DNA from: Lotus japonicus
Taxonomy: Eukaryota; Streptophyta; Magnoliopsida; Fabales; Fabaceae
Length of the DNA stretch: 64,000 bases
Assembly (NCBI RefSeq): GCF_012489685.1
Contig: NC_080046.1
Coordinates: 43,301,176 to 43,365,175, forward strand
Reading direction: 5' to 3'
This document shows, in pieces, positions 43,763 to 56,065 of the stretch (positions within the stretch are counted from its first letter, which is position 1; the number at the start of each line of letters is the position of its first letter). The position numbers were made by a program, and so were the translations under genes. Under the pieces are notes generated by a model. It searched no databases. It had not been told where the DNA came from and saw only the letters and a list, made by a program, of their open reading frames with translations.

Positions 43763-46700
43763 TTACTTGCAGCCACCAACACCAAACCCAAGCTTTCCAC
43801 CACCAACATCATACACAACCTCAATGGTTTTCTGCTGCACATTCCCAAAGATGGTGACGTCACTGTCATCCCCATTTGGAGCAAACGCCAAACACACCTG
43901 CTTCAAACTCGCCACATACAGCGTCCCCGCCGCCGCGAGCTCCACCTTCACGTCGCCGCCAAACACGAAGTTCACCTTCGGAATCGACACCACCTCGTAC
44001 CCGCTGAGGTCATAGCACGTGTCGAGGATCGACAGCGCGTCGGCCGCCGGGTACTTCGCCATGCCCTTCCGGAAAGCATCCCTGAGGACCGCATACGCCG
44101 TCGGCGGAAGCCGCGTGATGACGGTGCCGGAGTCGATGATGGCGCCGCCGGAGGAGAACGTGGAGGAGGAGATGGCGAGGTTTACGCCGGCGACGCTTAT
44201 GCCGGTGATGTCAAGGCCGTAGAAGGAGGCGCCGCGGGAGATGGTGGAGAAGGGGGTGTACTTCACGTAGCGGGAGGCTACGGCGGCGGAACCGAAGGAG
44301 AGGTGGCCGACGGCGCTGGTGGTGGAGGGGAGGCAGTATGAGAATTTCTTTTGGTATTTTTGGGAGGTTTGTTGGACGAAGGAGATGGGGTGGCGGCCGA
44401 GGCCTAATAGGCCGGCGGCGCCGTTGAAGAGGCCCTGGTTGTTTTGGCCGCAGCCGAATAGGAAGTTGTCGACGACGTCGGTGGGCGTCACCGTCAGGCG
44501 CTCACGGCTGAAGAAGCCGACGGAGAAGGAGGAGTCGCCGTATTGGATGCCGTACACGCATGCCTTTGTGATTGTGGCACATGCCGGGTCATTTCCTGAA
44601 TAAATTTAATTACAAGTTAAGAACATGAGAAAATTTAAAGGCAAACATCCATTGACTTAATGATAATTTCCATATTTTGATTTAAGTTGTTTAAATGAAA
44701 TCCCAAATGAATGATGTTTGCCTTTAAAAAAAAATGATGTTTTTAACTAATGAAAAGGGAAAAATTGATGGGCTTTCATGAGAATTAAATGTATGAGTAG
44801 TTTTGATCATGACAATTCAAATTTAATTATGCATAGAATATAAAAGAGATAAAGTTTTTTATAAGGTGGAGAACCTTGTTGTGGTTCTTTTCTTTGGTCA
44901 TAATCATATGGTATTGATAATTGACATCTGAAAATAGGAACATACGCGTAATGACCAAAGTCATTAAGCTAAGTTGTTGTTGGAAATAGTAATGACTTAT
45001 TGATCATATAATCAAGTTGACTAATTAGCAAAGGAAAAAGTTTTTATTTTCTTAAGTGGGTCTACTAAAATATGATAAGAAATAAATACTTCGTTTACAT
45101 TTTTGACACTTGTCTTTTAATTTAATTTCAAACTCCTTACTTTTTATCAACTTAAATAAAAACCCATTGGATTAATTTATTTCTAGCTGGTTGAAAAAGA
45201 AATTACTTTAAAGCTTGCTGAGAAAGTGCCATTGAATTAAAGAACTATGAAAAAAAAATAGTTACTAATAAGTACATTGGTGATCTAAATTTAAAGAGTC
45301 TTAATTTTAGGAAAATGTTAGTTGTATATACATATTTCCATGAAATCCAATCAACATATATATAGAACCACCACTAAACCATATGATTATTGGATGTATG
45401 TTGAAATGTGTATGTACACTTATAATCACTTTAATTTTACCTGTAGCAGAGGTGAGTTGAGTGCAGTCTGAAGAGGTACATGTGATATTGTAATATGAAG
45501 TAGATCTTTTAGGGTCAAAAATTGGATCTTGCTGCTTGTAGCAAGAACGAGCACAAGGTTGACACTGAGTCCAAGTGAGATCACTACCAGTGTCAAAGAC
45601 CAGTGACAAGTCGCTTTTTGGTGTGCCAAGACCAACCACCACAAAGTAGTTCCCTGACCCAATTAGGCTACCAGACTTTACTGGTAGTGTAGCACCGCCA
45701 GATTGGCCAGAATATGATTCCTTCGCACTATTGTAATTCGTGGAGAGCTTGGAGTGAATGTAATTCACCCTTTTTTTATCTTGGCTCAGAATATCACTGT
45801 GTGTAGGAACATCTACTTTCACTTGGGAGCATGGTCCGTGTTTGTGTACCACTTCTAATGATGCTTTTCTTTTCGGACCTGAAGAATTAGATTCAGTGGT
45901 GTCAAATCATTTATGCTTCATCATGTTTGAAGTGAATAATAAGATTAACTTCAAGTTAATGTTGCATGTAAATTTGGAGAATGACATGTGTATTAAATTC
46001 AAAAGTAACTCATGAGTTAGATATATTATTCAAATAAAGGATATGTATATGTTGATTAAAAAAAAGTTATTTGTCCATTTACTATGACTAATTTTTTTGA
46101 AATTACTATGACTAATTAATAAGTGTGATTTTAGTTCTTAACAATTTTTTATTTTAGTAAATTCAGTTTTTTTTTCAAAAAAAAATTCAGTTTTTCAATT
46201 TTTCAAAATTATTACAAAATTTTCAATCCATTATTTTTACTTTTCCCAAAATCTCAAATATTCAGAAATTTTTTTCAGAAATTGAATAAGTTAAATCATT
46301 TTGAACATTTTTTTGGTGAATGGGAGAAAAAATCATTTTGAACATTTTTACTCAAAAGACAAAATATTTTATTTCCTTTGTACAAAAAAAAAACCAAAAT
46401 ATTAAATAGTTTACCGATAATAATAATAATAATAATAATCCTAAATTTTCATTTTTTTTACAACATTCTAGTAAATAATTTAAATTTTATTAAATTATAT
46501 ATTTTTTTCAAATTCTTTATATCTCCAATATATTTCTCAAAATATTTGAAAAATAAAAAATAAAAAAATTTAGATATACCTAAAAATTGGCACAACCCCC
46601 TCTCATTTTTGGGGGTTAATTCTAAAAGTAGAACTTGAAAACAATAGGAAACTATCAAATAATTAAAATTAGATAGTGTATAATTAAATCAATGAACCCG

Positions 46701-49156
46701 TATGGATATCTTAGACAAAATCTTATCATGAATTGGTTAACGAGCACTGTGTCAATTAGTGGGTGATGTTTATATCCCCCAAGAATTGTGTTCAATTATT
46801 AGTTAGGTACAAAAAAATAAAATATCATATGAAGACTCAAATATTATTTCTTTAATCAATCACGAGCACCGATATCTTGTGCACTATTATCAGACAGCTA
46901 CATATTACCTAATTCTTTTTCAGGCTATACAATGTTCTCATATTTGGAGCTTGATCCCTCATATGATATACTACATTAACTTTTCTATGCGTACTCAATC
47001 TGTACTTTGTTATATATAGTATAGATTTTTAATTTAAATTAGATTCAAATAAGAGAAGTAATTGTATATAAGAAGCTAGTGGCCGGTTGTTGAATTATTT
47101 GGTGTTGGGACTTTAGGCTTTATAAATCATCTCTATTTTTTCTTCACTATATAGATTTATTTTTTATTATTCTCTATTATATTGGGTTGGAGTATCCTTT
47201 GTACTTCTTTTCAATATATATCATTACTTATAAAAAAAAAGACTCTTTTTTCTCAAGGATTTTTCCTAATAAGGTTTTAATGAGGCATTTTTATAAAGTC
47301 TTGTTTCAAAGGGGGTTGTGTTTATGTAAATTTGAGTTGTAATTTTCCATGTTGCTATTCTTCTTTTTCTTTGTATTGGGTTGAATTATCCATTGTGCTT
47401 CACTTCAATTTTTTTTTTTTGCTTATTAAAACAAATTATATATAAGAAGCAAAGATCAAACACCAATAAAATAGTTATATATCTCCACCATATTAAATAA
47501 TTGACCAAACTTTTAGGTTTTATTTTGTATCTTTACGTCCATTGCACATGGACAAACTTGTCAAGTTAGGACACCACTTTTCATCTCAAGATTTTTTTGC
47601 TAAAATTTGTCAATTTCTTCAGCAGTTTTAAAACCTTAAAAGTTTGGAAGAAGAGATGTGAGGGTAACGTTTTACTTACAAGTGAAAAATTAGCCAATTG
47701 TTTTTAGGTTTTTAACTTGTAGTGGATTTTGGGTGCTTAGTAATTGTTTTTTGTTTTTGGAAAGACTACTAGCAGTAGTAGTAAAACAACGACAAAATGT
47801 CAATTAGTCGAACAGTATTGATTTCTAAAAAAAGATTAATTAAACGTACACAAATATTCAACGAGCTGAGTCTCTCATAGAGTCATAGTCACAGCAAAAC
47901 TAGATAAGCAGTTTAACCATGATCACTGACCCGTGAGCCATGACATTTATGGTCATATAAGCCAAAGTTATTCACGGTCTAAGTGACCCCGTGACCAAAA
48001 AAATTATCCATGAGGAAGAAGAGAAGAACTTTGTTTTACATAACATTGTCAAATACATAATAAAATTGATTTGATCCGATTTTGATGTAAAAAAACACAA
48101 GAGCAAGGTTATTGTACAATTAAAATCCATCAATAAATGAAGACTTTTATTTTAGTGTACAACCTAAAAATGTTGATGCAACTAAATGAGGGATACCAGG
48201 GTAATTAATATTGGTCATTACAATTATAAACAATCAGAATTGGTTTGTTTAAATATATTTTTGACCATTCATTTACATGCTACGTAGAGCTAGGACTAAT
48301 ATAAAAAACAATTGAAATATATTGTTATCATTATTGTTATTATTAAATAATTATTTAAGAAATATGTGAGTGGTAGCCGGCATGGCCTGTCTTCCTTTAT
48401 CCTTTTCCTATCTTTGATATGTGGTGGTGGGTTCCATGTGAATATTTTTCGTAGCAATCATATGAATCACTCGGGCAACACGCGGTAAATTAAAGCTTCG
48501 CGTAAACTATAAGCCACTCACTAATAGTACTAGTTTTTTTAGGTTATACTTGATTCTCCTCACAATCGTTAGTTATAAGATGTGATTATGTGAATAAGCA
48601 TTTTTAACAAATATTTCTTCATATTTAAAAATCAAACTCTGGATTTGATACTTAAGAAATTTAATTATTTACCAATTGTACTAGAATTTGCTGGTAGGTT
48701 GTACTCAATTCTAATTGAGGGAAATGTGCAAAACCAAAAAACTTATTATTGATTGTCTTTGTTCAATGCTCATTTCCTATCTTTCTCAATCATGCAGGTA
48801 TATGATTTTCATGAAGACATTAAAATTCAGAATAGCTATATATAGAGAATGTTTTATGTTCTAAATACCCCAAATGTAAATGTAAGAAGTTGTGTGCACT
48901 GTATATAAAGTAGCATGCATGTAAAATTACTCCTATGAAGCTTAATTTCATTAATTGGGAAGAGGGTAGAGAAATTGAGTTAATTACCTTCGGATGAAGA
49001 GCTGCAAGAAGATGATGGTAAGAGGGAGCTAAGGTGAACAAGATGCTCATGGTTTCTTTCTGTGTCCTCCCTTGTCGCTTGAATGGCAAAGCTCTTCTCT
49101 AAGGAAAAGAAGAAAAAGAGAAGAGCAAGAGAAGATAAGAGGAAATTAGAAGTCAT
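43763..49156 (-). CDS. Secreted A1-family aspartic protease (AED1/At5g10770-like), three exons
   Basis: Exon 1 is 49156-48988, exon 2 is 45878-45441, exon 3 is 44595-43763. All junctions are GT-AG and the phases join, giving 1440 nt and 479 residues. The ATG at 49156 is chosen because a signal peptide follows at once (MTSNFLLSSLALLFFFF). A prodomain with KASLEVVHKHGPCS comes next, then the pepsin fold with the first active site FDTGSDLTWTQC (exon 2) and the second IIDSGTVITRLP (exon 3), the flap Tyr in YGDSSFS, and conserved Cys. Such enzymes (nucellin/CND41-like, including Arabidopsis AED1) are secreted or plastid proteases in defence and development; here the signal peptide suggests the apoplast. 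Exon 3 is strikingly GC-rich. No lesion is seen, so it is probably functional. Introns are 845 bp and 3.1 kb. Confidence 0.92.
45879..48987 (-). other. Intron 1 of the aspartic protease gene (3.1 kb)
   Basis: AT-rich with a (TAA)n run at about 46417-46439. Two similar blocks, TATTGGGTTGGAGTATCC (about 47180) and TATTGGGTTGAATTATCC (about 47375), each end in CTTC(A/T)CTTCAAT-type sequence and an A- or T-rich run, resembling 3' tails of truncated LINEs. No ORF of interest. Confidence 0.6.
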
Positions 49157-49235
49157 TTGGAATGAGCCTCCTATGCCAATTTTCTGTTCTGACAATAGGC
49201 TATGCAACACACTTACTGGTGTCAGTGTGCTTGGG

Positions 49236-49244
49236 CTTTATAGG
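49236..49244 (-). promoter_or_regulatory. Candidate TATA box of the aspartic protease gene
   Basis: CTATAAAGC on the minus strand, about 80 bp before the start codon at 49156, a normal plant distance. The Mutator-like element at 49444 sits about 200 bp further upstream, inside the likely promoter. Confidence 0.5.
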
Positions 49245-49443
49245 CCAATTCCCATTGATAGATTATCAATCCTTACACGCGTCACCCACTATATGACAAA
49301 TAATCAATACTATTTCATTGAGCTTGGTTCTTCTGTCAACACAGCGCTACTATTGCTTAGCAAATTATACATAGACAAAAATTGACCAAGTTGAATAAAA
49401 AACAACCTACAACAGTAATTTTCTCATTTCATGATAAAACGAA

Positions 49444-50558
49444 GGCTTAATTCCACTTTGGGCCCCTGATGTTTCAGAAATGAGCTATCGGGGCCCCCCG
49501 TGTTTAAACGTAGCGGTCAGGCACCCCAACGTTTCAAAAACGTGCGATCCAGCCCCTTCTGTTAAGCTCCGTTAGTTGACCAAACGGAGACCCTTTCATT
49601 AATTGACGTGGATTTTCTCTCACTCTCTTCTCTCTCTCTCTCCCTCACGCGTTCACTCACTCATGCTCTCCCTCAACCTCTCGACTCTTTCTCTCTTCCT
49701 CTCCAAGACCCATTTTCTTCTTCTTCTGATTATTTTCCCTAAGGTTGCAGCACTACCAACACCTTCTTCTCCTCCTGATGACAACCACCACCGCCTGGTC
49801 ACTCTCCTTCCAGAGGCTACACCATCACCACCGTTCCTGTCCTGATCTTTCTCTTCTTCTCCTTCCATGTGCAAACCACCCTGGCATCACCCAAGCTAGC
49901 CACCACCGCCAGCAGCCACGATGACGCCGCCACCTCCTTCAGTCCCGCGAGCATCATCATCACCAACATGATGAGAAACAACAGAGAAATAGAGGAGAAA
50001 CCAAACCCTAATTTCACCCACCTTCAAATCCCGATCTCCAGCAAACCGCTTAGCTGTTGGAGAAACCACCACCACCACCGTACTCCTCTCACTGTCCGCA
50101 ACAAAACCCCCCAAGAAATTTGTCGTTCCGCCGCCCTCCACCGCCAGCCGCCGCCGCCAACCACCGTCTTCTCCGGCTAGAACCTGCGTTGGATAGCTCT
50201 TTCTCTTCTCTGTTCGAATTGATGATCAATTCATGGTAAGGAATCAACCTTTCTTCCAATTTCTGATTTCCCCTTTTCAAACCCTAATTTTAGTCTTGTT
50301 CATCTCTCCTAAGTCCTTGCCTTGAATTGTGCCAGTGTTGTTCACCATTGATGGTCATCAGAGGAAGACAAAGCTGCGGTTAGAGAAAATCCACGTCAAT
50401 TAATGAAAGGGCCTCCGTTTGGTCAACTAACGGAGCTTAACAGAAGGGGTTGGATCGCACGTTTTTGAAACGTTGGGGTGCCTGACCGCTACGTTTAAAC
50501 ACGGGGGGCCCCGATAGCTCATTTCTGAAACATCAGGGGCCCAAAGTGGAATTAAGCC
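49444..50558. mobile_element. Mutator-like element, 1115 bp, perfect 9-bp TSD, long TIRs
   Basis: Starts GGCTTAATTCCACTTTGGGC and ends with its inverse; the arms match over about 180 bp (left 49444-49622, right 50382-50558). The TSD TAAAACGAA is perfect (49435-49443 and 50559-50567). The interior (49623-50380) is CT- and CCACC-rich with proline- and serine-rich frames and a segment at 49869-50240 with features of 5' exon sequence (CAAACCCTAATTTCACCC). This suggests a captured gene fragment. No domain is recognised. It sits upstream of the aspartic protease and could influence its promoter. Confidence 0.88.
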
Positions 50559-50705
50559 TAAAACGAATGAAACCTACACTTACATTCCACACCGGCATCG
50601 CTCTCTTTAATGCTCTGTTTGTTGGTAGTCTTTTAGCAAGAAAGAAAGTTGGTAACTATGGAAATGAGTGGAAAATTGAATCTTGAGTTGTTTGTGAGAG
50701 ACATG

Positions 50706-50913
50706 CAGGGTCGGCCCAACACTAAATGAAGTTTAAAGCAACTTCAAAATTAGGTATTTTTTTTGGGTCTTTTTGTCTTAAGCTTGGTTTTTTGAGGCCT
50801 TTTTTTTTTTACTTAGTAAAATAAAATTTGGGGCTTTTTTTTACTTGATAAAAAATAAAAATTTGGAAGCCTAAAGCGGTTGTTTTGGTGACTTTACCTT
50901 TGGGCCGGCCCTC
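50706..50913. mobile_element. hAT-like MITE, 208 bp, perfect 8-bp TSD
   Basis: Ends CAGGGTCGGCCCAA and TTTGGGCCGGCCCTC, flanked by GAGACATG on both sides (50698-50705 and 50914-50921). The interior has T-rich runs and GGGGCTTTTTT-type repeats. CAGGG-type termini plus an 8-bp TSD indicate hAT. Confidence 0.88.
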
Positions 50914-50921
50914 GAGACATG

Positions 50922-51379
50922 AAAATGGAGAGAAGAAAAATTAACTTTTTTGTTTTATTAATTTATTTATAAATTGAAATTTACTAATTATATAATCCTT
51001 ATTCTCCATTTTCCTTCCCTTCTCTCATCTTTTTCCAACAATCCAAACAACTCAAATATCATTTCATTTTCTGTTTATATTATTTCCTCTTATATTTCTT
51101 CCTATTATTTTTAAATATGTATCCAAACATAGCATAAATGTGTGATGGGATAAGACAATTTAAAAATTCAAGGAATTCAAAAATTTCCCTAAATATTCAA
51201 ATTCCCTTGAGTAAAACTATTGGAATTTCTTCTATTATAAATATCTTTTTTTGATAATGTAATTGAATTTCCTTAATCTAATATTTATTTTAAAGTAATG
51301 AAAACGTTTATAACATATAAAATAAATTTACCTTTTAAAAATTAATTATTATTACAATAATCATAATATAAGACTTGAC
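50922..51379. other. AT-rich intergenic stretch
   Basis: No gene or clear element. Confidence 0.5.
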
Positions 51380-52985
51380 TTGAACAAGCTGGATCGACAT
51401 AAACAGTCATGGTCGACCTAAATCAGCTCGACTGACCAAAACCAATTGGGATGACCTGAACAGGTCGGGCCAAGTCGACCTGAATTAGTTAGGTGGACTG
51501 GAATAGGTCGAGTCGAGTAGAACACTAAACTCAACCATAAACCTGAATCCCTAAATGCAAAACCCCAAATCGAACCTGAACCAATTGAGCCAGCTCGAAC
51601 GTGATGGGCCGACCTAGAGGAGTCAGACTTACTTGAATTGTCCAAGTCGACTCGATCCCGTTCAGGTGGACCATACCCAAGTCGGACCACCCAAATGTAA
51701 CAGTTGACCTAAACCATAAACCATAAGCTCTTAACCCTAAACACTAAATTCGACCTAGATGGATCATACCGATGAAAATGAGCCATGTCGAGCAGACTCG
51801 GGTAGGCTGTCCTTAATCGATCGAGCTGAACTAAATGAGTTGATTTGACTTGAACGGATCATGTCAACCTTAACGGGTCATTGTCGAGTCAGGTGCGTCG
51901 AGTCGAGCAGGTATGCGTCGAGTTAGTAGGAAAAATATGTGGGTCAGATATAGGGTTTATAGCCAATTTTAGAGTCCAGGTTGGGCTTATGGTTATTTTA
52001 GGGTACAGGGGATGAAGGTGAGTCGGCGTGAAGGTTCACTCATGTGGGTGCTGAGTCAAGACGGTCGGCGCCAATTTAGGCGTGTCATCGTCGAGTAAGA
52101 CAAAAAAACGGGTGGGTCTGATTTAGGGTTGAGTGTTAGTTTTAGGGTTCAGGTAGAGTTTAGGGTTTTGAGCGGGTCGACATCGTGCCATCGTCTAGTC
52201 AGTCTGATCGGCGTCGGGTTGGCATTGGGTTTGGCAGGTTGTCACAAGTTCATGCGGGTCAAATTTAGGGATTGAAGTTTGAGGTCGACTCTAGAGTTCA
52301 AATCAGGTGTAGGGTCGATTTTAGGGTTTAGAGATGATTTTACGGTTCAAGGCATGTCTGGAGGGTCAGGTCAGTCTAGTCAACATTTGGTTAGTCGGGT
52401 GGAGTAGGTTGGCATCATTTCAGGCGGTTTAGATTTAGGGTTTATGGTTGACTTTATGGTGTAGCTAGGCCAAGTTTGAGTTTTAGGGTTTATAGTCAAC
52501 TTTAAGGTAAAATATGTGTCGACGCCGAGTCTGGCGGGTCAAGTCTACATCGGGCCGGCGTCGAGTCGTTCAGGTCAAGTTTAGGGTTAAGGGTTTATGG
52601 TGGATTTTTAGTTTTTAGGTGGATCTGATCTATTCAAGTCGACCTGACTGGTTCAGGTCAGGTTCGGTAGGTCCAGCCCGACCCATTCAAGTTTGGTGTA
52701 TGAATTAAGGCTTATGTTGATTTTAGGTTTTAGGCTGACCCGCATAGTTAAGGGTTGGCACAACTTGTTCAGGTTGGCCTCACACATTTAGGTCGGGTTT
52801 AGGGATATTTTAGGGTGTAGGTCAGGTTTCGACTTAAGGGTTTAGGAAGAAGGGGTTATGATTGATTTTAGGGTTAAGGTATGCCTAGGTTGCCCCAGCC
52901 TGTTTAGGTCGATCCAACTAGTTCAGGATTGACCTGACCCGTTCAGGTCAGCTCGATAGGTTCAGATCTGGTTAAAATATGTTTA
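51380..52985. repeat. Degenerate GTCGA / TTTAGGG-rich repeat tract
   Basis: About 1.6 kb made of short, variable repeats. GTCGA or GTCGACC and (C/G)GGTC words recur every 10-40 bp, interspersed with (T)TTAGGGTT and AGGGTTTA words (for example TTTAGGG at 52122, 52141 and 52159). In the first part the orientation is (G)ACCTGAA/CCTAAAC; further on it switches mostly to GGGTTTAGG. TTTAGGG is the plant telomere unit, but copies here are spaced and not tandem. The frames it contains have unnatural composition and are not genes. Confidence 0.75.
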
Positions 52986-53137
52986 AATATATTTTTAGTC
53001 CTTGATTTTTAAAGATAATGACATTAAAATTATTTGTAATCAATTCCTTAAATTTTTTCAATCAAATTAAGGACTAAAGTCATTTTAGTGCTATAATACA
53101 CCTGGGTGAGAGGTGTAGAGCTTTAATTGTAACTAAG

Positions 53138-53868
53138 GCTATGTTTGACATGCCTAGCTGATAAGCTATCTGAAAGCTAAAAGCTTATAAGCTAGCTGGA
53201 AGCTGAAAGCTTATAAGCTAGCTGGAATGTGAAAGCTTATAAGCTAGGTGGAAGCTAAAAGCTGATAGTTGAAAAACTACATGATTGTAAAAAAGTGTTT
53301 GGTAAAACTAGCTATTAAACAACCTGAAACTATAAAATGACATAAAATGTCATACTTGTATAATCTTTTTTGCATTCAACATTACTTTATTTACACATCA
53401 ATGCATATATGATATTAAAATAATTATCACTTTAAATACTTTACTTCAGTTTAAATTATTTATCATCTAAGAAATATAATATTAATTTTTAGTTTATTTT
53501 CGTTTTTACATTTTTATTAATTTAAATAGCAGGAAAAAAAATTAATTCATAAAGTAAGTTTATATTTGTCTAAATCAACAAAATATTTTTTTATAATTTT
53601 ATATTAACAATTGAATAATAATTATTTCAAAATAAAAATAATTACAGTTTAGTTTTTTTATAAATATAGAAAGGGTAATGGTAGAATTTCATTAAAACGA
53701 TAAGGATAAAAATGATAATAAATACAATAAGCTTTATGCTGTAAGTTACCTCGGGTAGCTTATTAAAAAAACTTTTACTGAAATAAACTCATTTACTAAA
53801 CACTTTTAAAGAGTTTTTAAGCTAGTCAATAAGCTTTAAACTAGCTGGAATGACATGTAAAACATAGC
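53138..53868. mobile_element. Tourist-like non-autonomous element with TAA flanks
   Basis: GCTATGTTTGACATGCC at the left and its near-inverse (AATGACATGTAAAACATAGC) at the right, with TAA on both sides (53134-53136 and 53869-53872 region). Near the left end AAAGCTTATAAGCTAGCTGG occurs three times in tandem with a 26-bp period (53181, 53207, 53233). The interior is AT-rich. Confidence 0.75.
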
Positions 53869-53956
53869 ATAAATTTAAATATAAAATAATCAGCATTAGA
53901 ATGATAATCGTATACATGCTAGTTTAGAAGGGAAATAAAAGTCCTCCAAAATTTTA

Positions 53957-56056
53957 GGCTTAAATAAGTTTTTGGTCCCTAACCTTTACAAAATGCTTGG
54001 TTTTCGTCCCTCGCCGGAGCAAAGGTGGGTTTTAGTCCCTAACCTTTGCCAATATATTTGGTTTTGGTCCCTCCGGAGATCTGGGTCAACGCCGGAGCTC
54101 CGGTGGCCCATGTGACATTGCCACGTGGGATTAATGAGCTGATGTGGAATTTGTTTTTCTTTTAAGTTAAAAAAACCTAATTAATTAAAAAAAATTGTTT
54201 AAAATTCTAAAGAAAAGCTTAATTTATTTAATTTTAATCCCTAATCAAATCTTTAGTCCTAAATATTTTAACTCTAATCCTTCTGCAATAGGGGTGGGAA
54301 TAGGCCAGGCCGTTCGTAGGGGCCTATGGCCTAGCCTACCACAGGCCCAGGCCAGGCCAGACCAAAATGGTAAATAGGCAAGGCTTAGGCTTTTTGAAAA
54401 GCCTATTTAGTTAAAAAGGTCAGGCTCAGGCCATTCAACAAGCCTTGTAAAGAATTGCTTTAGAACCAGAACACTGAAGAGCAAAGTGAAAAAAGGAAAA
54501 TTCTATGGTACCCATAATTTTTTTTGGGTGTGATACCCACATTATGTTATTTAATAGATTATTACTATGTTTTTCAACGTAAATTTTACATTTTCAAATT
54601 TTATTTTACTTTTCAATTAACTTCATTCAATAAAATTTATTTTTTAATGAAAAATAGATGAGTAGTGAAGACGAACGAAGGTGGTGACGATGCGCGTCAA
54701 TTGACCATATTTGACGGAAGAACAAAAGTTAACAAAACACAACAAAGAAATTTTACGTCTCTAACAATGGAATACTACATTACTATAATATAATAAAATC
54801 AAACTTTCAACGGATATATAAGTTTTTACTACTCATTTAACTCATTTTGGGTACCACGCCTTGAATTGACTCAAGGTACCACAGCAAGCACAAAAAAAAA
54901 ACTAAAAACAATGCTCCAGTAGAAGAAACGACTAGGAAACTTAAAGGGCAATTACGAGAAATCGAAAAGCATCAAACTTTGAAAATCACATGACAAAGCA
55001 ACGAATGGTGGCAGCTGAAACAGTAAACCCCATATGAAAAAACAAAAGATCTCAACATGAACGATTGGAAAAATTCACAGTTGTTCATCACATAGAACTA
55101 TTTGCTTTTCTGTTTTCACACCAGAAAATAAAGGGGGAGAAAAAGAGTAGAAAGTAGAAACAAATTCCACCGACAATGAAAGAGGAAAAAATCAACTCAC
55201 GAACCGTTTCAATCAGATCTAACCCTCTTCAATTTCACTCCAAAACACAAACCCAGAAAAGTGACATTAAAGAGGTTTTCGTTTTGTTCTTCTCACATAG
55301 AACCCATAATCGCAAACCCAGAAAAGTGAAAAAAGAACAAAGAACAGGACAAGGAACAGAGCAAAACAGAGTTGCTCGAATAAATTAACTTAAGGACATA
55401 AACCAGAAATTTTTGGGTTATGGAGAAAGAAAAAGAGGGAAGCCTCCCCTGAAAAATACACGCCTCCTCCGCTAGAAAGTCACCACCTTTCTCACTAAAG
55501 CCACCTTGTTCCACCATCATGGTCATCGAGCTTCACCAAAAACCTAGAAAATCGGAAGCAAAAGCATGTCCAACGGAGCACCCAGGTACATTCCTAAAGT
55601 TGTGAGAGACACAGATCTGGATCAGAATGAAAAGATGAAGGAGGAAGCCAGTGAAGATTTGGATTAAATTTAGGTTTGTGATGACGAAGCCAGTGAAGAT
55701 GTAGATGTGAGAACTGAGAAGGGTGAGAAGATGTTGATGTGAGGATGAAGGTCGTGTGAAGCTGATGAGATTACTAGATTAGGGTTTTTTTTATTTACTG
55801 AATTAATTTTATTTATTTACTTAATTAATTATGTTTTTTTTATTAATTTAAATGGAAATGAAAAAAAACAAATTCCACGTCAGCTCATTAACCCAAGTCA
55901 CGTGGGCCACCGGAGCTCCAGCGTTGACCCAGATCTCCGGAGGGACCAAAACCAAACATTTTGGCAAAGGTTAGGGGCTAAAACCTACCTTTACTCCGGC
56001 GAGGGACGAAAACCAAACATTTTGTAAAGGTTAGGGACCAAAAACTTATTTAAGCC
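53957..56056. mobile_element. Mutator-like element, 2100 bp, perfect 9-bp TSD, about 200-bp TIRs
   Basis: Starts GGCTTAAATAAGTTTTTGGT and ends with its inverse. The arms match over about 200 bp through CCGGAGCTCC and CCACGT(G/C). The TSD AAAATTTTA is perfect (53948-53956 and 56057-56065). Inside, 54286-54470 is a GGCCAGGCC/AGGCCT-rich repeat, 54503-54884 may be a nested element (CTATGGTACC and GGTACCACAG ends, no TSD found), and 54900-55790 is gene-like sequence with short frames on both strands but no recognised domain. Captured DNA is likely. Confidence 0.88.
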
Positions 56057-56065
56057 AAAATTTTA

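Noticed and set aside
43695..44603. Plus-strand frames opposite exon 3 of the aspartic protease
   Set aside because: They are shadows of GC-rich coding sequence on the other strand; the protease has conserved active sites and correct splice junctions.
49083..49385. Plus-strand frame over exon 1 of the aspartic protease
   Set aside because: Antisense shadow of the signal-peptide exon.
51418..51690. 90-residue minus-strand frame
   Set aside because: It lies wholly in the GTCGA-rich repeat tract and has repeat-driven composition.
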